A stretch of DNA of 38,728 nucleotides from positions 1-38,728 of the forward strand of contig JBAYUQ010000026.1 in NCBI GenBank assembly GCA_041675005.1. The letters are read 5' to 3'. The translations under genes and the position numbers were made by a program. Source of the DNA: PGYR01 sp041675005 (GTDB lineage: Bacteria; Bacteroidota; Ignavibacteria; Kapaibacteriales; UBA2268). Under the pieces are notes generated by a model that did not search any database, was not told the DNA's origin, and was given only the letters and a program-made list of their open reading frames with translations. This document shows positions 17,176 to 25,789 of the stretch, one piece after another (the first letter of the stretch is position 1; every line of letters begins with the position of its first letter).

Positions 17176-17188
17176 TTAGAATTATCCA

Positions 17189-17233
17189 ACAACATCTCTG
17201 GTGAATTAATTTCAAAAGAGATGTTGTCTATTT
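17189..17233 (+). terminator. Hairpin after the beta-barrel gene
   Basis: ACAACATCTCT (17189-17199) pairs perfectly with AGAGATGTTGT (17217-17227), with a 17-base loop and the weak tail CTATTTAT. It probably ends the barrel transcript before the regulator gene. Confidence 0.65.
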
Positions 17234-17365
17234 ATGATAGTACAATATTTAATTCTTATTAAAAGTGTATCTTTGAATTCATTATTTAATAATGAATAAT
17301 TCTCTCATATAATTGACTTTTTTTATTATTTTGATTTAATATTTTATATATTTTTATAATATTAA

Positions 17366-19147
17366 ATGAATAGAAATAATTCAATAGTTGTCCTCCCGTT
17401 TTTGAATATTAGTTCTGAACCTGAAAATGAATATTTTTCAGACGGTTTGACCGAAGAAGTAATAAACTATTTAGCTAAAATAAAAAATTTGAATGTCGTG
17501 TCACGAACTTCCTCTTTTTACTTCAAGAATAAAAATATAGATATACGCGAAATAGGAAAGCAATTAGATGTTTCAATGTTACTAGAGGGAAGTGTAAGAA
17601 AAGTAGCTAATTACGTCCGAATAACTATCCAACTTATAAATCCAGAAGATGGTTTCCATTATTGGTCTGAAACTTACAACCATACAATAGTAGATATATT
17701 TTCTGTCCAAGACAAAATTTCTCTAAATGTTGCAGAGAAAATCCGTGAGCATTTGGGACACTTTAATATAGAATATAAAGAGGCTAGAAAGACTTCCGAT
17801 GTAAATGCTTATGAACTGTACCTTAAGAGTAAATTCAACTTCAATAAATTTCAAAAAGAAAATATTAATCTCGCAATAAAGCAAATAGAACAAGCTATAG
17901 AGAACGAACCGAATAATTCAAGATATTTGGCAGCTAAGGGTATCTATTATTCTTATCTAGGTTTAGTAAATGCAATTCCTGTAAAGAAAGCATTTGCCAT
18001 ATCAAAAGTATTTGCTGAAAAAGCATTAGAGCTAGACAAAACGAATGTTGATGCTCATCATGCCATAGGTTTAATTGCATATTTTTTTGAGAATGATTTG
18101 AATAAAATGTATCACCACAATTTATTATCACTCAAATATATGCCGAATTCAACTGATGCTCTAATGGGGCATTCAATGTATGCAATTGTTTCTGAGAATT
18201 ATAATATTGCCTTAATTGGAATTGAAAAAGCAATTAGCTTAGATCCAATGTCTCCAACTCTAAAATATTATTATGCAGCAATACTACTTCGTCTAAATAA
18301 GCTCATAGAAGCATTGAATATTATAGAACAAGTTCTTAATTGGATTCCAAACCATACTAATTCATATTGTCTTAAGGGTGTTATTCTGAGGAGACTAAAA
18401 AGGTATGACGAAGCAATTGAACATTTCAAATCTGTACCAACTCCAGATGGTCATAAAGTAGAGTATAATTCTGCTCTCAGTATTATTTATGCTCATATGG
18501 GTAACATGGAGAAAGCAATAGAATATCTAGAAATTATCGAAATTGATAAACAAAATTTTAATATTGCTTATGAAGAAAATGCACATGTAACTATAAATAT
18601 CTTACTTGGTAATTTTGACTTAGCCTTCAGGTATATTGAAGAAGATATAAAACTTAATAAATATTATTTGAAATTTTATAAGATAATTCCAGAATTTGAT
18701 TTACTAAAGAATGATGCTCGTTATAATATATTCGACAAAGTTTTTATTACTAAAGGAAAAATAATTTCAAAAATTAGTAATAAGTACTTAAAATCAGGAT
18801 TAAGCGAAGAAAAGATGTCTGAGATTAATATAAAGTTAATTCAATATATGAAAGAACAAAAACCTTATTTAGATTCAGATATAAATTTAAAAAATCTTTC
18901 CGATAAAATTTCTGTATCCACCAATCAACTCTCACAAGTAATAAATGATAAGCATAATAAAAACTTCTTTGATTTTATCAATACTTACAGAATTGACGAA
19001 ATGACTGAACTAATGAAAGAACCTTCTAATCAAAACTTTACACTTCTTACTCTTGCATATAACTCTGGCTTCAATTCTAAATCTACATTCAATTCCACAT
19101 TTAAAAAACTAACTGGTAAAACACCAAGTGAATATTTTTTAAAGTAA
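17366..19147 (+). CDS. AraC-type regulator with TolB-like and TPR domains
   Basis: A 593-residue one-component regulator. Residues about 5-125 form the TolB/CyaB-like domain: SIVVLPFLNISSEPENEYFS, SDGLTEEVINYLA, SRTSSFYFK, LLEGSVRK, YWSETY. From about 130 to 420 there are degenerate TPR repeats (EQAIENEPNNSRYL, EKALELDKTNVDAH, EKAISLDPMSP and others). The C-terminal 100 residues are an AraC/XylS DNA-binding domain with two helix-turn-helix parts and LAYNSGFNSKSTFNSTFKKL at its heart. No membrane helix is present, so the TolB-like part acts in the cytoplasm here, probably as a sensing or protein-binding module. Its targets are unknown. Adjacent envelope genes are candidates. Confidence 0.85.
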   Translation: MNRNNSIVVLPFLNISSEPENEYFSDGLTEEVINYLAKIKNLNVVSRTSSFYFKNKNIDIREIGKQLDVSMLLEGSVRKVANYVRITIQLINPEDGFHYWSETYNHTIVDIFSVQDKISLNVAEKIREHLGHFNIEYKEARKTSDVNAYELYLKSKFNFNKFQKENINLAIKQIEQAIENEPNNSRYLAAKGIYYSYLGLVNAIPVKKAFAISKVFAEKALELDKTNVDAHHAIGLIAYFFENDLNKMYHHNLLSLKYMPNSTDALMGHSMYAIVSENYNIALIGIEKAISLDPMSPTLKYYYAAILLRLNKLIEALNIIEQVLNWIPNHTNSYCLKGVILRRLKRYDEAIEHFKSVPTPDGHKVEYNSALSIIYAHMGNMEKAIEYLEIIEIDKQNFNIAYEENAHVTINILLGNFDLAFRYIEEDIKLNKYYLKFYKIIPEFDLLKNDARYNIFDKVFITKGKIISKISNKYLKSGLSEEKMSEINIKLIQYMKEQKPYLDSDINLKNLSDKISVSTNQLSQVINDKHNKNFFDFINTYRIDEMTELMKEPSNQNFTLLTLAYNSGFNSKSTFNSTFKKLTGKTPSEYFLK

Positions 19148-19156
19148 TACAAAACA

Positions 19157-19188
19157 AAAAACCCCACGCCTCATAGGTGTGGGGTTTT
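19157..19188. terminator. Bidirectional terminator between convergent genes
   Basis: ACCCCACGCCT (19161-19171) pairs with AGGTGTGGGGT (19175-19185) with one wobble. A-runs on the left and T-runs on the right serve both strands: the regulator on plus and the repeat protein on minus. Confidence 0.9.
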
Positions 19189-19215
19189 GAAAATATTATA
19201 TTTTAGTTTTAAGCA

Positions 19216-20660
19216 TTAAGGATATTTAACTTCAACCCTAAACATTATAACCCCTTCTGTATCAAACTCACCTCCTCCATGAGTAGAATTTAATTCCCAC
19301 ATAACATATTGACCAGCAGAAGCATCAACTAAATTGTCTGCTGGAGTGCTTGAACTTAATGAAATTGTATGCCATTGATCTTCTGCTAAAGTTGCAAGAT
19401 CTATAGAGCTAGTCAAAGCTCGATCAGTTGCACCCGTAGTCATATTAACAATATAAGGTGTAACATTGAATACTACAGGAGCAACTAATGTTTTTGCAGT
19501 TAAGTTTAGATAAACTGAAACGCTAACAACCTCCAAATCTACAGCAAAGGCTTGACCGTATGATGGTTTCGGTTGTGTACTATTCATAAATACTCCTGCT
19601 CCAGTAGTATATGAATCAGCTTCGTTTAATGAGCGGTCATTACAACAAGATGAGTTACTAAAAGATGAAAATTCTAGGAAAAATGTATTCGACCCACCGC
19701 CGCCACCAGAAGGTGCAGCCCAAACAGCGTCAGTACCACTAACAGTTAAGACGTGACCAGCTGTAGCACCATCTGGATCAATTTTAGGAGCAGTCACTGC
19801 CTTATCTTCAATTTTAGCTGTTGCAACTGCATCATCAGCTATTTTTGCTTCAGTTACTGCACCATCATTAATCTTGTCTGTAGTTACAGCGTCATTGTTT
19901 ATCTTTGTTGTAGTAACTGCAGAAGTCCCAATTTTAACATCTGTTACTGCTGAAGAACCAATCTTATCTGTTGTTATTGCACCATTTGCTATTTTATCAG
20001 TGGTTACTGCAGAACTCCCAATTTTAACATCTGTTACTGCATTGTCAGCTAATCCAAGAACAGAACCAGTTGTACCGTCACCATCTATAGTAGCATCAGT
20101 AGAAACAGTTGGGAAGTCCCAAGACATAATACCACTACCATCAGTTTTAAGATATTGGTTTGGATTTCCGTCATTTTCAGGAAGTGTATATTCTACGTCC
20201 GCAGCTAATGCAGGTGATTTGAATGACGTGAAATTAGTACCACCACCAGCTGGCTCTGGGAATATTAATTCTTTACCTGGTTCTAAAGTAACGTTACCTT
20301 CATTATCTGTCAATCCAGTTTGTGCTTGTTCAAATATCATATCATCTAATCTTTGTTGAGAAGATAATGCTAATGGACTACCTGTCCATACCTCAACTAT
20401 ATAATTTGAGGTTACGTCAGTAGCAAGAATAGCCGGTGTCTGAGGTACACTAGCTACTATTATACCAGAAGCATTAGGAGTTAGACTAACTGTATCTCCC
20501 GTAAATTCTGTTGTTGGCCCACTTGGGGCATAATCAACGATTTTAACTTGAACGTCAACAGCAGCACCTGGCTTTTTGATTACTACTTTAAATCCACCAA
20601 TAGCAAATGAGCTAGAGTAAGATAGTAAAGCAATAGTGATTAACAATAAGATTTTTTCAT
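19216..20660 (-). CDS. Secreted decapeptide-repeat protein (tail-fibre-like), start frameshifted
   Basis: About 476 residues when read from a TTG at 20646. A hydrophobic N-terminus is followed by a beta-rich domain, FPEPAGGGTNFTSFKSP, and then nine near-perfect ten-residue repeats (about 202-290) of the AVTTDKIxxG type. After a GGGGG linker comes a C-terminal beta-sandwich with a Cys-Cys pair. Such repeats build trimeric stalks in phage tail fibres and in FCB surface proteins. The better start, ATG at 20660, is in another frame: ATG plus six A reads to a stop at once, but one more A would give a textbook signal peptide MKKILLLITIALLS. Thus the 5' end is broken by a sequencing error, slippage or true mutation. 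It converges on the regulator gene. Confidence 0.75.
19780..20046 (-). repeat. Coding tandem repeats, 30-bp period
   Basis: Nine units of 30 bp encode decapeptides such as SAVTTDKIAN, GAITTDKIGS, SAVTDVKIGT and GAVTEAKIAD. The DNA has diverged between most copies but keeps the register, so the array is under protein-level selection. Two units encoding AVTDVKIG are nearly identical. Confidence 0.85.
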
Positions 20661-20662
20661 AA

Positions 20663-20672
20663 GGGAATTCCC
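20663..20672. promoter_or_regulatory. GGGAATTCCC palindrome at the ribosome site
   Basis: The ten-base perfect palindrome ends two bases before the candidate ATG of the repeat protein on the minus strand. It could be an operator or a GC-rich ribosome site. The remaining gap to the divergent gene at 20817 is very AT-rich with no further clear motif. Confidence 0.35.
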
Positions 20673-20816
20673 CATATTTAATTAATAGAATAAGTTTATT
20701 TCAATTTTAAATATCTTTAACCTAGCAATATATCATTAATTATCTTTAAATTTAATAATAAAATTAATTTATACTAAATTGATATTAAACAAAACTTATA
20801 AAACACGAAAACAACT

Positions 20817-21314
20817 ATGAGAACTCTTATTTTTGCACTTACTTTACTGTTAGTAACAACAACAAATATTCAGTCCCAAACTGAATATAAGATTGTCAAT
20901 GTCAAAAGTAATGAGCAAAAACAGTATCTATCTTCCGAATTTGGAATAGTTATAGGTACACCCGCAACTTTCAATTTGAACTATGCAAAGCACTTTGATG
21001 ACTTCTTAGTAAAAATTAGTGGTCTGTACTTAGGAAATTATCAAGGTGGGCAACTCGATTTGGGGTATAAGTTTGCACATAGCAGAAGGACTTACCACGC
21101 AGTTACTATTGGTGGTGGTTTGGCTCGTTTCCCACGGGAAACAGAGATATACAGAGTACCGTTATCTGACAGAAAATGGAACTACGGCTCTATCAGCTAT
21201 TTGATGAACACTAAGGGATTTCTGATGAGTGTCGGTTTATCAGCAGGTGAGGGAGATTTCCCTAACCCTCAGCTTATATTCCAAATCGGGTACTCTTCGC
21301 AGTTTTGGAAATAG
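20817..21314 (+). CDS. Small exported beta-barrel-like protein
   Basis: A 165-residue protein with a signal peptide (MRTLIFALTLLLVTTTNIQS, cleavage about residue 20). The mature part shows alternating strand patterns (FGIVIGTPATFNLNYAKHF, LVKISGLYLGN, QLDLGYKF) and ends in GYSSQFWK. The aromatic pattern near the C-terminus suggests a small outer-membrane barrel, but this is not a family that I can name. It diverges from the decapeptide-repeat gene, and repeat DNA follows it. No motif indicates a substrate or an enzyme role. Confidence 0.65.
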   Translation: MRTLIFALTLLLVTTTNIQSQTEYKIVNVKSNEQKQYLSSEFGIVIGTPATFNLNYAKHFDDFLVKISGLYLGNYQGGQLDLGYKFAHSRRTYHAVTIGGGLARFPRETEIYRVPLSDRKWNYGSISYLMNTKGFLMSVGLSAGEGDFPNPQLIFQIGYSSQFWK

Positions 21315-21437
21315 TTGGATATTAGATCAAAGACAATGTAAGTGAATACCTAGAATAGCTAAAGTCGAATTGCCAAAGGAAAGCCACTACTATACTGAAA
21401 GAAAGAGCAATCACAATTAGCAGACCATCCAAAAAAA

Positions 21438-21490
21438 CTTCACCTTTCTTGAGACGTTTTTGCTGTTCATGTGTCTATATAGTATAGAAG
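21438..21490 (+). repeat. Short dispersed repeat with palindrome, copy 2
   Basis: TTCACCTTTCTTGAGACGTT and the following GTTCAT...GTCTATATAGTATAGA match 441-494 closely. The hairpin arm pair TCTATA/TATAGA is kept while the loop differs. It lies in the 341-base gap between 21314 and 21656, where no gene is seen. Confidence 0.6.
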
Positions 21491-21527
21491 ACAACAGAAA
21501 TAGAAAAAGATTTATTTCAGATAATAA

Positions 21528-21632
21528 TAGAGATTGCCCATGCCGCTGGCTTGGCAGGCACGCTTCGCTCGCAATGACCGCCGTTTCCTGTCACTGCGAG
21601 GACTAAAAGGACGTGGCAGTCTCAAATAAGAA
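21528..21632. repeat. Inverted pair of GCGAGGA-type dispersed repeats
   Basis: A left arm, GATTGCC...TTCGCTCGCAATGACC, faces a right arm, GTCACTGCGAGGACTAAAAG then GACGTGGCAGTCTCAA. These are imperfect reverse complements. The unit resembles the TCATTGCGAGGA...GACGTGGCAATCTC sequence seen between genes in many bacteria (recollection). Paired inverted units recall bacterial interspersed mosaic elements. A long imperfect hairpin is possible. Confidence 0.65.
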
Positions 21633-21655
21633 ATAATTACTCAGAGGATTGACTT

Positions 21656-22969
21656 ATGAAAAAACTAATTTTACTAATTGTACTAACCGTAGTAACACTA
21701 CCCCAGCTTTGCTATGCCGAAGACGAAGTGATTTGGGAGACGGAGAAAATATCTTACTTCCATGGGGTTTTAGTAGCACCACAAGGAGATATTCTCTATA
21801 ATCTTAGAGGGAAAGATTTACAAATTAGAAGGGTGGATGATGGTGTTGTAATAGATTCTATAATAATGGAAAATATTCCGAATTATTTATACCAAATGTC
21901 TATTACTGATGATGGTCGTTATATGGCATTTAGCGGAGACAACCCTTATGTAATAATCTATGATCTTCAAGAAAGAAAAGAATTAAAGCGAATAACTACT
22001 ATTGCTTATGAGAGAGATGAGTACGGAAAGAATGTAGTGTATGATGCTGAAAATTGGGTGTCATCGAGTATATCACCTGATGGAACAAAGATCACAGGTA
22101 TTGTAAATGCAAGAATTGGTGAAATGACAAATTTTGTTGTTATAGATATAGCAACCGAAAAAGTAGTATTTGAACAAAGAAGGATAACATACGACCACTT
22201 TAATCCAGATGAACCATTTTATAAATGGCATTCAGCTGAGTTCTCTCCTGATGGTAAATATATAGTTTCTCAACTAGAATTTAGAAGTGGCTCTGATTCA
22301 GTTTATATTTATGATGCGAATACTTTTGAGGTTTATGATGTGGTTTTGAATAGTTATGATAATGAGTATAATTCATTTAGCTTTAGCTATTTCAAGCCTC
22401 TTTTTACAGCAAGAATGGGTAAAAGATTAATAATATATGATTTGGTAATGAAGGAACAAAAGATATTTGACTTAGATGGCAATTCTCGTAATATAGTATT
22501 TTCGAGAAATGATGACAAAATAGCATTACAGATTGGTACAACTGCACCAGTAATTATGGATTATAAAAAAGGAACAGTTTTAGATACTCTATCATATATT
22601 GGATTACCTCATATATCTACGAAAGACAATAATTTAGTATATTTTGGAATAGGGTTCAAAATAGCACTTATTAAACCTAATTGGAATAAAATAACTTCAG
22701 TCTCAGATAATAATAATGGAGATTATATATCTCCAAATCCAACAACTGGTGATTTAAGTATTAACTTTTCAAATAAAAGAGCATCGTTTTTCCACTATGA
22801 TATTATTTCTAATTCTGGGCTGGTAGTACTTTCAGATGACATGGGGTTTTTAGGAAAGGATAATAACAATTTAAAAATTAATATAAGTCCCATTAGTAAT
22901 GGTCAATATCTTTTACGAATATTCAGTGACCAAGAAGAGTTTGTCTTTAACATCATTAAGGAGAATTGA
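21656..22969 (+). CDS. T9SS-exported WD40-like propeller protein
   Basis: A 437-residue secreted protein. The signal peptide is about 1-21 (ends CYA). The body has repeated strand groups of the TolB/WD40 kind, with SPDGTKITGIV, SPDGKYIVSQL and DDGRYMAFSGDNPYVIIYDL. The last 80 residues start at ISPNPTTGDLSINF and end in FVFNIIKEN, forming a T9SS sorting domain (SPNPTTG, then NGQYLLRIF). It should be carried to the cell surface or released. The start ATG is preceded by CAGAGGATTGACTT, a usable Shine-Dalgarno. Ligand and role are unknown. Confidence 0.83.
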   Translation: MKKLILLIVLTVVTLPQLCYAEDEVIWETEKISYFHGVLVAPQGDILYNLRGKDLQIRRVDDGVVIDSIIMENIPNYLYQMSITDDGRYMAFSGDNPYVIIYDLQERKELKRITTIAYERDEYGKNVVYDAENWVSSSISPDGTKITGIVNARIGEMTNFVVIDIATEKVVFEQRRITYDHFNPDEPFYKWHSAEFSPDGKYIVSQLEFRSGSDSVYIYDANTFEVYDVVLNSYDNEYNSFSFSYFKPLFTARMGKRLIIYDLVMKEQKIFDLDGNSRNIVFSRNDDKIALQIGTTAPVIMDYKKGTVLDTLSYIGLPHISTKDNNLVYFGIGFKIALIKPNWNKITSVSDNNNGDYISPNPTTGDLSINFSNKRASFFHYDIISNSGLVVLSDDMGFLGKDNNNLKINISPISNGQYLLRIFSDQEEFVFNIIKEN

Positions 22970-22975
22970 TAATGA

Positions 22976-23110
22976 AAAGGTCTGAGACAGCGTCATCGAC
23001 AAACTCAGGCAACGCAATTCCTTCCTCCTCAGTCTCTCGCAAGCTCGAGCCAGCTCCTCCCAAGGAGCACACATTGTGGTGTCCTCGCTGTGGCATAGGT
23101 AGTCAAACAT
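22976..23110 (-). repeat. Partial modular repeat, copy D (reversed)
   Basis: On the minus strand the block reads GGAGGAGCTGGCTCGAGC, then the 18-mer AGCTTGCGAGAGACTGAG shared exactly with copy A (271-288), then GGAGGAAGG. It occupies the gap between the convergent T9SS gene and lgt. An apparent plus-strand reading frame starting at 22966 is made only of this repeat and antisense lgt sequence. Confidence 0.7.
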
Positions 23111-23153
23111 CCTGTCTATCTTATCAATCCTGCAATCGTGTTCAGATTACTCT

Positions 23154-23957
23154 CTATACTTTCTGCTTGCCGCTTGACTTTATTAGTAAGACTATACCAA
23201 GAATAATAAGTGGTATGCTGAGGAGCTGTCCCATATTTAGGAACATTCCATTTTCGAATGCTGTTTGATTTTCTTTGGTGAATTCGATGAGGAATCGAGC
23301 ACTGAATATCATTATCAAAAATCGAGAGAATAGAGCATAATCTGCTGTTTTCTCTTTCCACTTGCTATAGTGTGCCCAAAGTACTGCGAATATACCCAAA
23401 TAAGCTATTGCCTCGTACATTTGTGATGGGTGGCGAGCAATCTCATCTATTCTATGAAATACGACTGCCCAAGGTAAATCTGAAGGTAATCCGATTATCT
23501 CTGAATTGAAGAAATTTCCCAAACGAATGAAAAAACCTGCGGAAGCGACTACAATAACTATTCTATCAACTATCCAAGGATAAGATATGTCTTTATTTTT
23601 CTGTGCGAATATATAAAGCGAAGTTAGGATACCTATTGCGGCACCATGGCTAGCAAGCCCTCCGTTCCATACTTTGAGTATTTCTATCGGATTAGATAAG
23701 TAATATGATGGCTCATAAAAGAAACAATGCCCGAGCCGAGCACCGATTACAGTCCCTAATATCATATATACTGTAAGTGAGTCTAATTGCTTTTGTGTGT
23801 GTCCTTCGTGTTTGAATATCTTATTTATTATTTGATATCCTAAAACGAAAGAGAGTGCAAATAGCAACCCATACCAACGTATTTTGATTATTCCGAAATC
23901 AAGTATGTCAGGGCTAACGGCCCAATCTATAGATGCAAAAAAATGTTCGATTATCAT
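23154..23957 (-). CDS. lgt: Prolipoprotein diacylglyceryl transferase
   Basis: A 267-residue, multi-pass inner-membrane enzyme that attaches diacylglycerol to the lipobox Cys of prolipoproteins; this window encodes several such lipoproteins. Hydrophobic helices alternate with conserved loops: WYGLLFALSFVLGY near the start, GGLASHGAAIGIL, RLGNFFNSEIIG with the key Arg, and RHPSQMYEA. The C-terminus is a short basic tail. Its ATG overlaps the nadK stop by four bases, placing it last in the operon that begins with the rsmI-like gene. Length is normal. Confidence 0.96.
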   Translation of the reverse strand: MIIEHFFASIDWAVSPDILDFGIIKIRWYGLLFALSFVLGYQIINKIFKHEGHTQKQLDSLTVYMILGTVIGARLGHCFFYEPSYYLSNPIEILKVWNGGLASHGAAIGILTSLYIFAQKNKDISYPWIVDRIVIVVASAGFFIRLGNFFNSEIIGLPSDLPWAVVFHRIDEIARHPSQMYEAIAYLGIFAVLWAHYSKWKEKTADYALFSRFLIMIFSARFLIEFTKENQTAFENGMFLNMGQLLSIPLIILGIVLLIKSSGKQKV

Positions 23958-24823
23958 ATCTCCTTATTCGTTCTGTGTTCTGCCCATAAGAATTTGTCCC
24001 TCAGTACATCGAAGAACGAGCTATTCTCAGGTTCTACAAGTTTAACGGTCTCATCCGATTTTCTTATCTGGATTATATCACCATTTTTAATTTTCGTTCT
24101 TACTTTTCCATCAGCTACTAATTTCAACTCTCCAGTTCGGCTATATACTTCAAATTCTAATTGTTGATTGTCAGGTACTACTAGTGGTCTATGAGTTAGC
24201 GAATGTGGTGATACGGGAGTTATACAAAATACTGGTGAAGTCGGGAAGATAACTGGTCCACCAGCTGAGAGACTATATGCAGTCGAGCCAGTAGGTGTCG
24301 AAATAATCAACCCATCTGCGAAGTACTCGCCTATGAAATGCTTGTTCGAATATGCTTTGATTTCTACCATGTGCGATGTTTCACTCTTCTCTATTACTAT
24401 GTCATTGAGAGCGTAGATAGTTTCACCGTCAATAGTAGTTTCAATAGCTGAGCGAGTTATAACCTTATAGTTACCTTTTATCAAATCTTTGAGAGTTTCC
24501 TCTAGCCCTGTAACTACGAATTCAGCAAGAAAACCGAGTTTTCCTACATTGAATCCCATAATAGGAACATCGGAAGTTATATAAGATTGGACTGCTGAAA
24601 GTATAGTACCATCACCGCCGAATGTGATAATCACATCGGCTATATTGTCATAGCTTGACCTATTACACACCCTAATATCAGGCATGTTATCACCATATTT
24701 TTTGACTAAAGTCTCCGAAACGCAGACATTTGCCCCCAATCTCTGAAGAATCTCAATCGCCTTTATGGCTAGTTCTTCAGCTTCGGGTCTGTCTATTGCT
24801 TCGAATATGGCATAAGTTATCAT
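23954..24823 (-). CDS. nadK: NAD kinase
   Basis: A 289-residue cytoplasmic enzyme that phosphorylates NAD to NADP. The conserved GGDGT sits in ITFGGDGTILSAV. GFNVGKLGFLAEF, the NDIVIEK region (with the Asn-Asp pair) and TPTGSTAYSLSAGGPVI follow, matching the family throughout. PLVVPDNQQL and a C-terminal beta-sheet complete it. It begins three bases after the pfkA stop (coding direction) and its stop overlaps lgt by four bases, so translational coupling is likely. Confidence 0.96.
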   Translation of the reverse strand: MITYAIFEAIDRPEAEELAIKAIEILQRLGANVCVSETLVKKYGDNMPDIRVCNRSSYDNIADVIITFGGDGTILSAVQSYITSDVPIMGFNVGKLGFLAEFVVTGLEETLKDLIKGNYKVITRSAIETTIDGETIYALNDIVIEKSETSHMVEIKAYSNKHFIGEYFADGLIISTPTGSTAYSLSAGGPVIFPTSPVFCITPVSPHSLTHRPLVVPDNQQLEFEVYSRTGELKLVADGKVRTKIKNGDIIQIRKSDETVKLVEPENSSFFDVLRDKFLWAEHRTNKEI

Positions 24824-24826
24824 ATA

Positions 24827-25789
24827 TTATGCAAGTAGCTCTGCTAAATCAAACATATATGGTTGTAATTCTTTTCTCTTAGTCCAAGTCTCTGGGAAAG
24901 GAGTATAAGTTATGTTGTGATGAACTCGTCCAACTAATACGTTAGTTTTACCAGCTAATAAAGCATCAACAGCAGATAGCCCTAAGTGACTGGCTAAGTT
25001 TCTATCACGTACTGTAGGTGAGCCACCACGTTGGATGTGACCTAATACTGCACATTTAGCGTCTATATTGTATTCAGATTTCAATGCTTCTGCTAATTGA
25101 TAAGCACCTTTGTACTTACCGCCACCTTCTCCGATTACTATGATAGTACGGTTGTGAAAGCCAAGTTGAGTGTATTTATCGTATAGGATTTCAAGATTAG
25201 TAACGGCTTCTGGCACTGAGATATACTCCGCACCACAAGAGATACCAACTTCCATTGCTATATGACCTTCGTGTCTGCCCATTACTTCTACTATGAATAC
25301 TCGTCCATGCGAATCAGCTGTGTCACGTATTCTATCAATCGCTTCTGCTGCAGTGTTACAAGCAGTATCGAAACCGATAGTATAGTATGTTCCGTACAAA
25401 TCATTATCAATAGTACCAGGAGTACCAACTACACGGATACCATGTTCTTTGAATAGTGCGTGAGCTCCTTTTAGAGTTCCATCGCCACCGCAAGTTATAA
25501 GTCCGTCTATTTTGTTATCTTTTAATTGTTGTGCACCCTTTATTCTTCCTTCTTTAGAAAGGAATACTTCCGAGCGGCTTGTCTTTAGCATAGTACCACC
25601 TTGCGAGACTATGTTCACAGTGTCTTTTCTTTCTAAATTTCTGAAGTTCCCTTCCATCAATCCTTCATAACCGCCAACTATGCCAACTACTTCCAACCCA
25701 CGAGCTAGTCCAGTACGTACTACTGCTCTTATGTGGGCATTCATTCCAGGTGCATCGCCACCACTGGTTAATATCGCTATTCGTTTCAT
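24827..25789 (-). CDS. pfkA: ATP-dependent 6-phosphofructokinase
   Basis: A 320-residue enzyme of glycolysis that phosphorylates fructose 6-phosphate. LTSGGDAPGMN opens the fold. CGGDGTLKGA keeps Gly where pyrophosphate-dependent forms have Asp, and the loop PGTIDND has Gly where those have Lys, so ATP is the likely donor. GFDTACNTAAEAIDRIRDTA, EVMGRHEGHIA and HIQRGGSPTVRDR match the substrate and effector sites of bacterial PfkA. The stop lies within a four-base gap pattern with nadK, and the start overlaps fmt by four bases. Confidence 0.96.
   Translation of the reverse strand: MKRIAILTSGGDAPGMNAHIRAVVRTGLARGLEVVGIVGGYEGLMEGNFRNLERKDTVNIVSQGGTMLKTSRSEVFLSKEGRIKGAQQLKDNKIDGLITCGGDGTLKGAHALFKEHGIRVVGTPGTIDNDLYGTYYTIGFDTACNTAAEAIDRIRDTADSHGRVFIVEVMGRHEGHIAMEVGISCGAEYISVPEAVTNLEILYDKYTQLGFHNRTIIVIGEGGGKYKGAYQLAEALKSEYNIDAKCAVLGHIQRGGSPTVRDRNLASHLGLSAVDALLAGKTNVLVGRVHHNITYTPFPETWTKRKELQPYMFDLAELLA

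Noticed and set aside
22960..23150. Possible tRNA-like fold next to lgt
   Set aside because: No acceptor stem, T-loop or anticodon arm could be aligned; the pairing is explained by the repeat modules.
22966..23268. Plus-strand reading frame of 100 codons overlapping the end of lgt
   Set aside because: It consists of the modular repeat (copy D) plus antisense lgt sequence; the composition is not protein-like.
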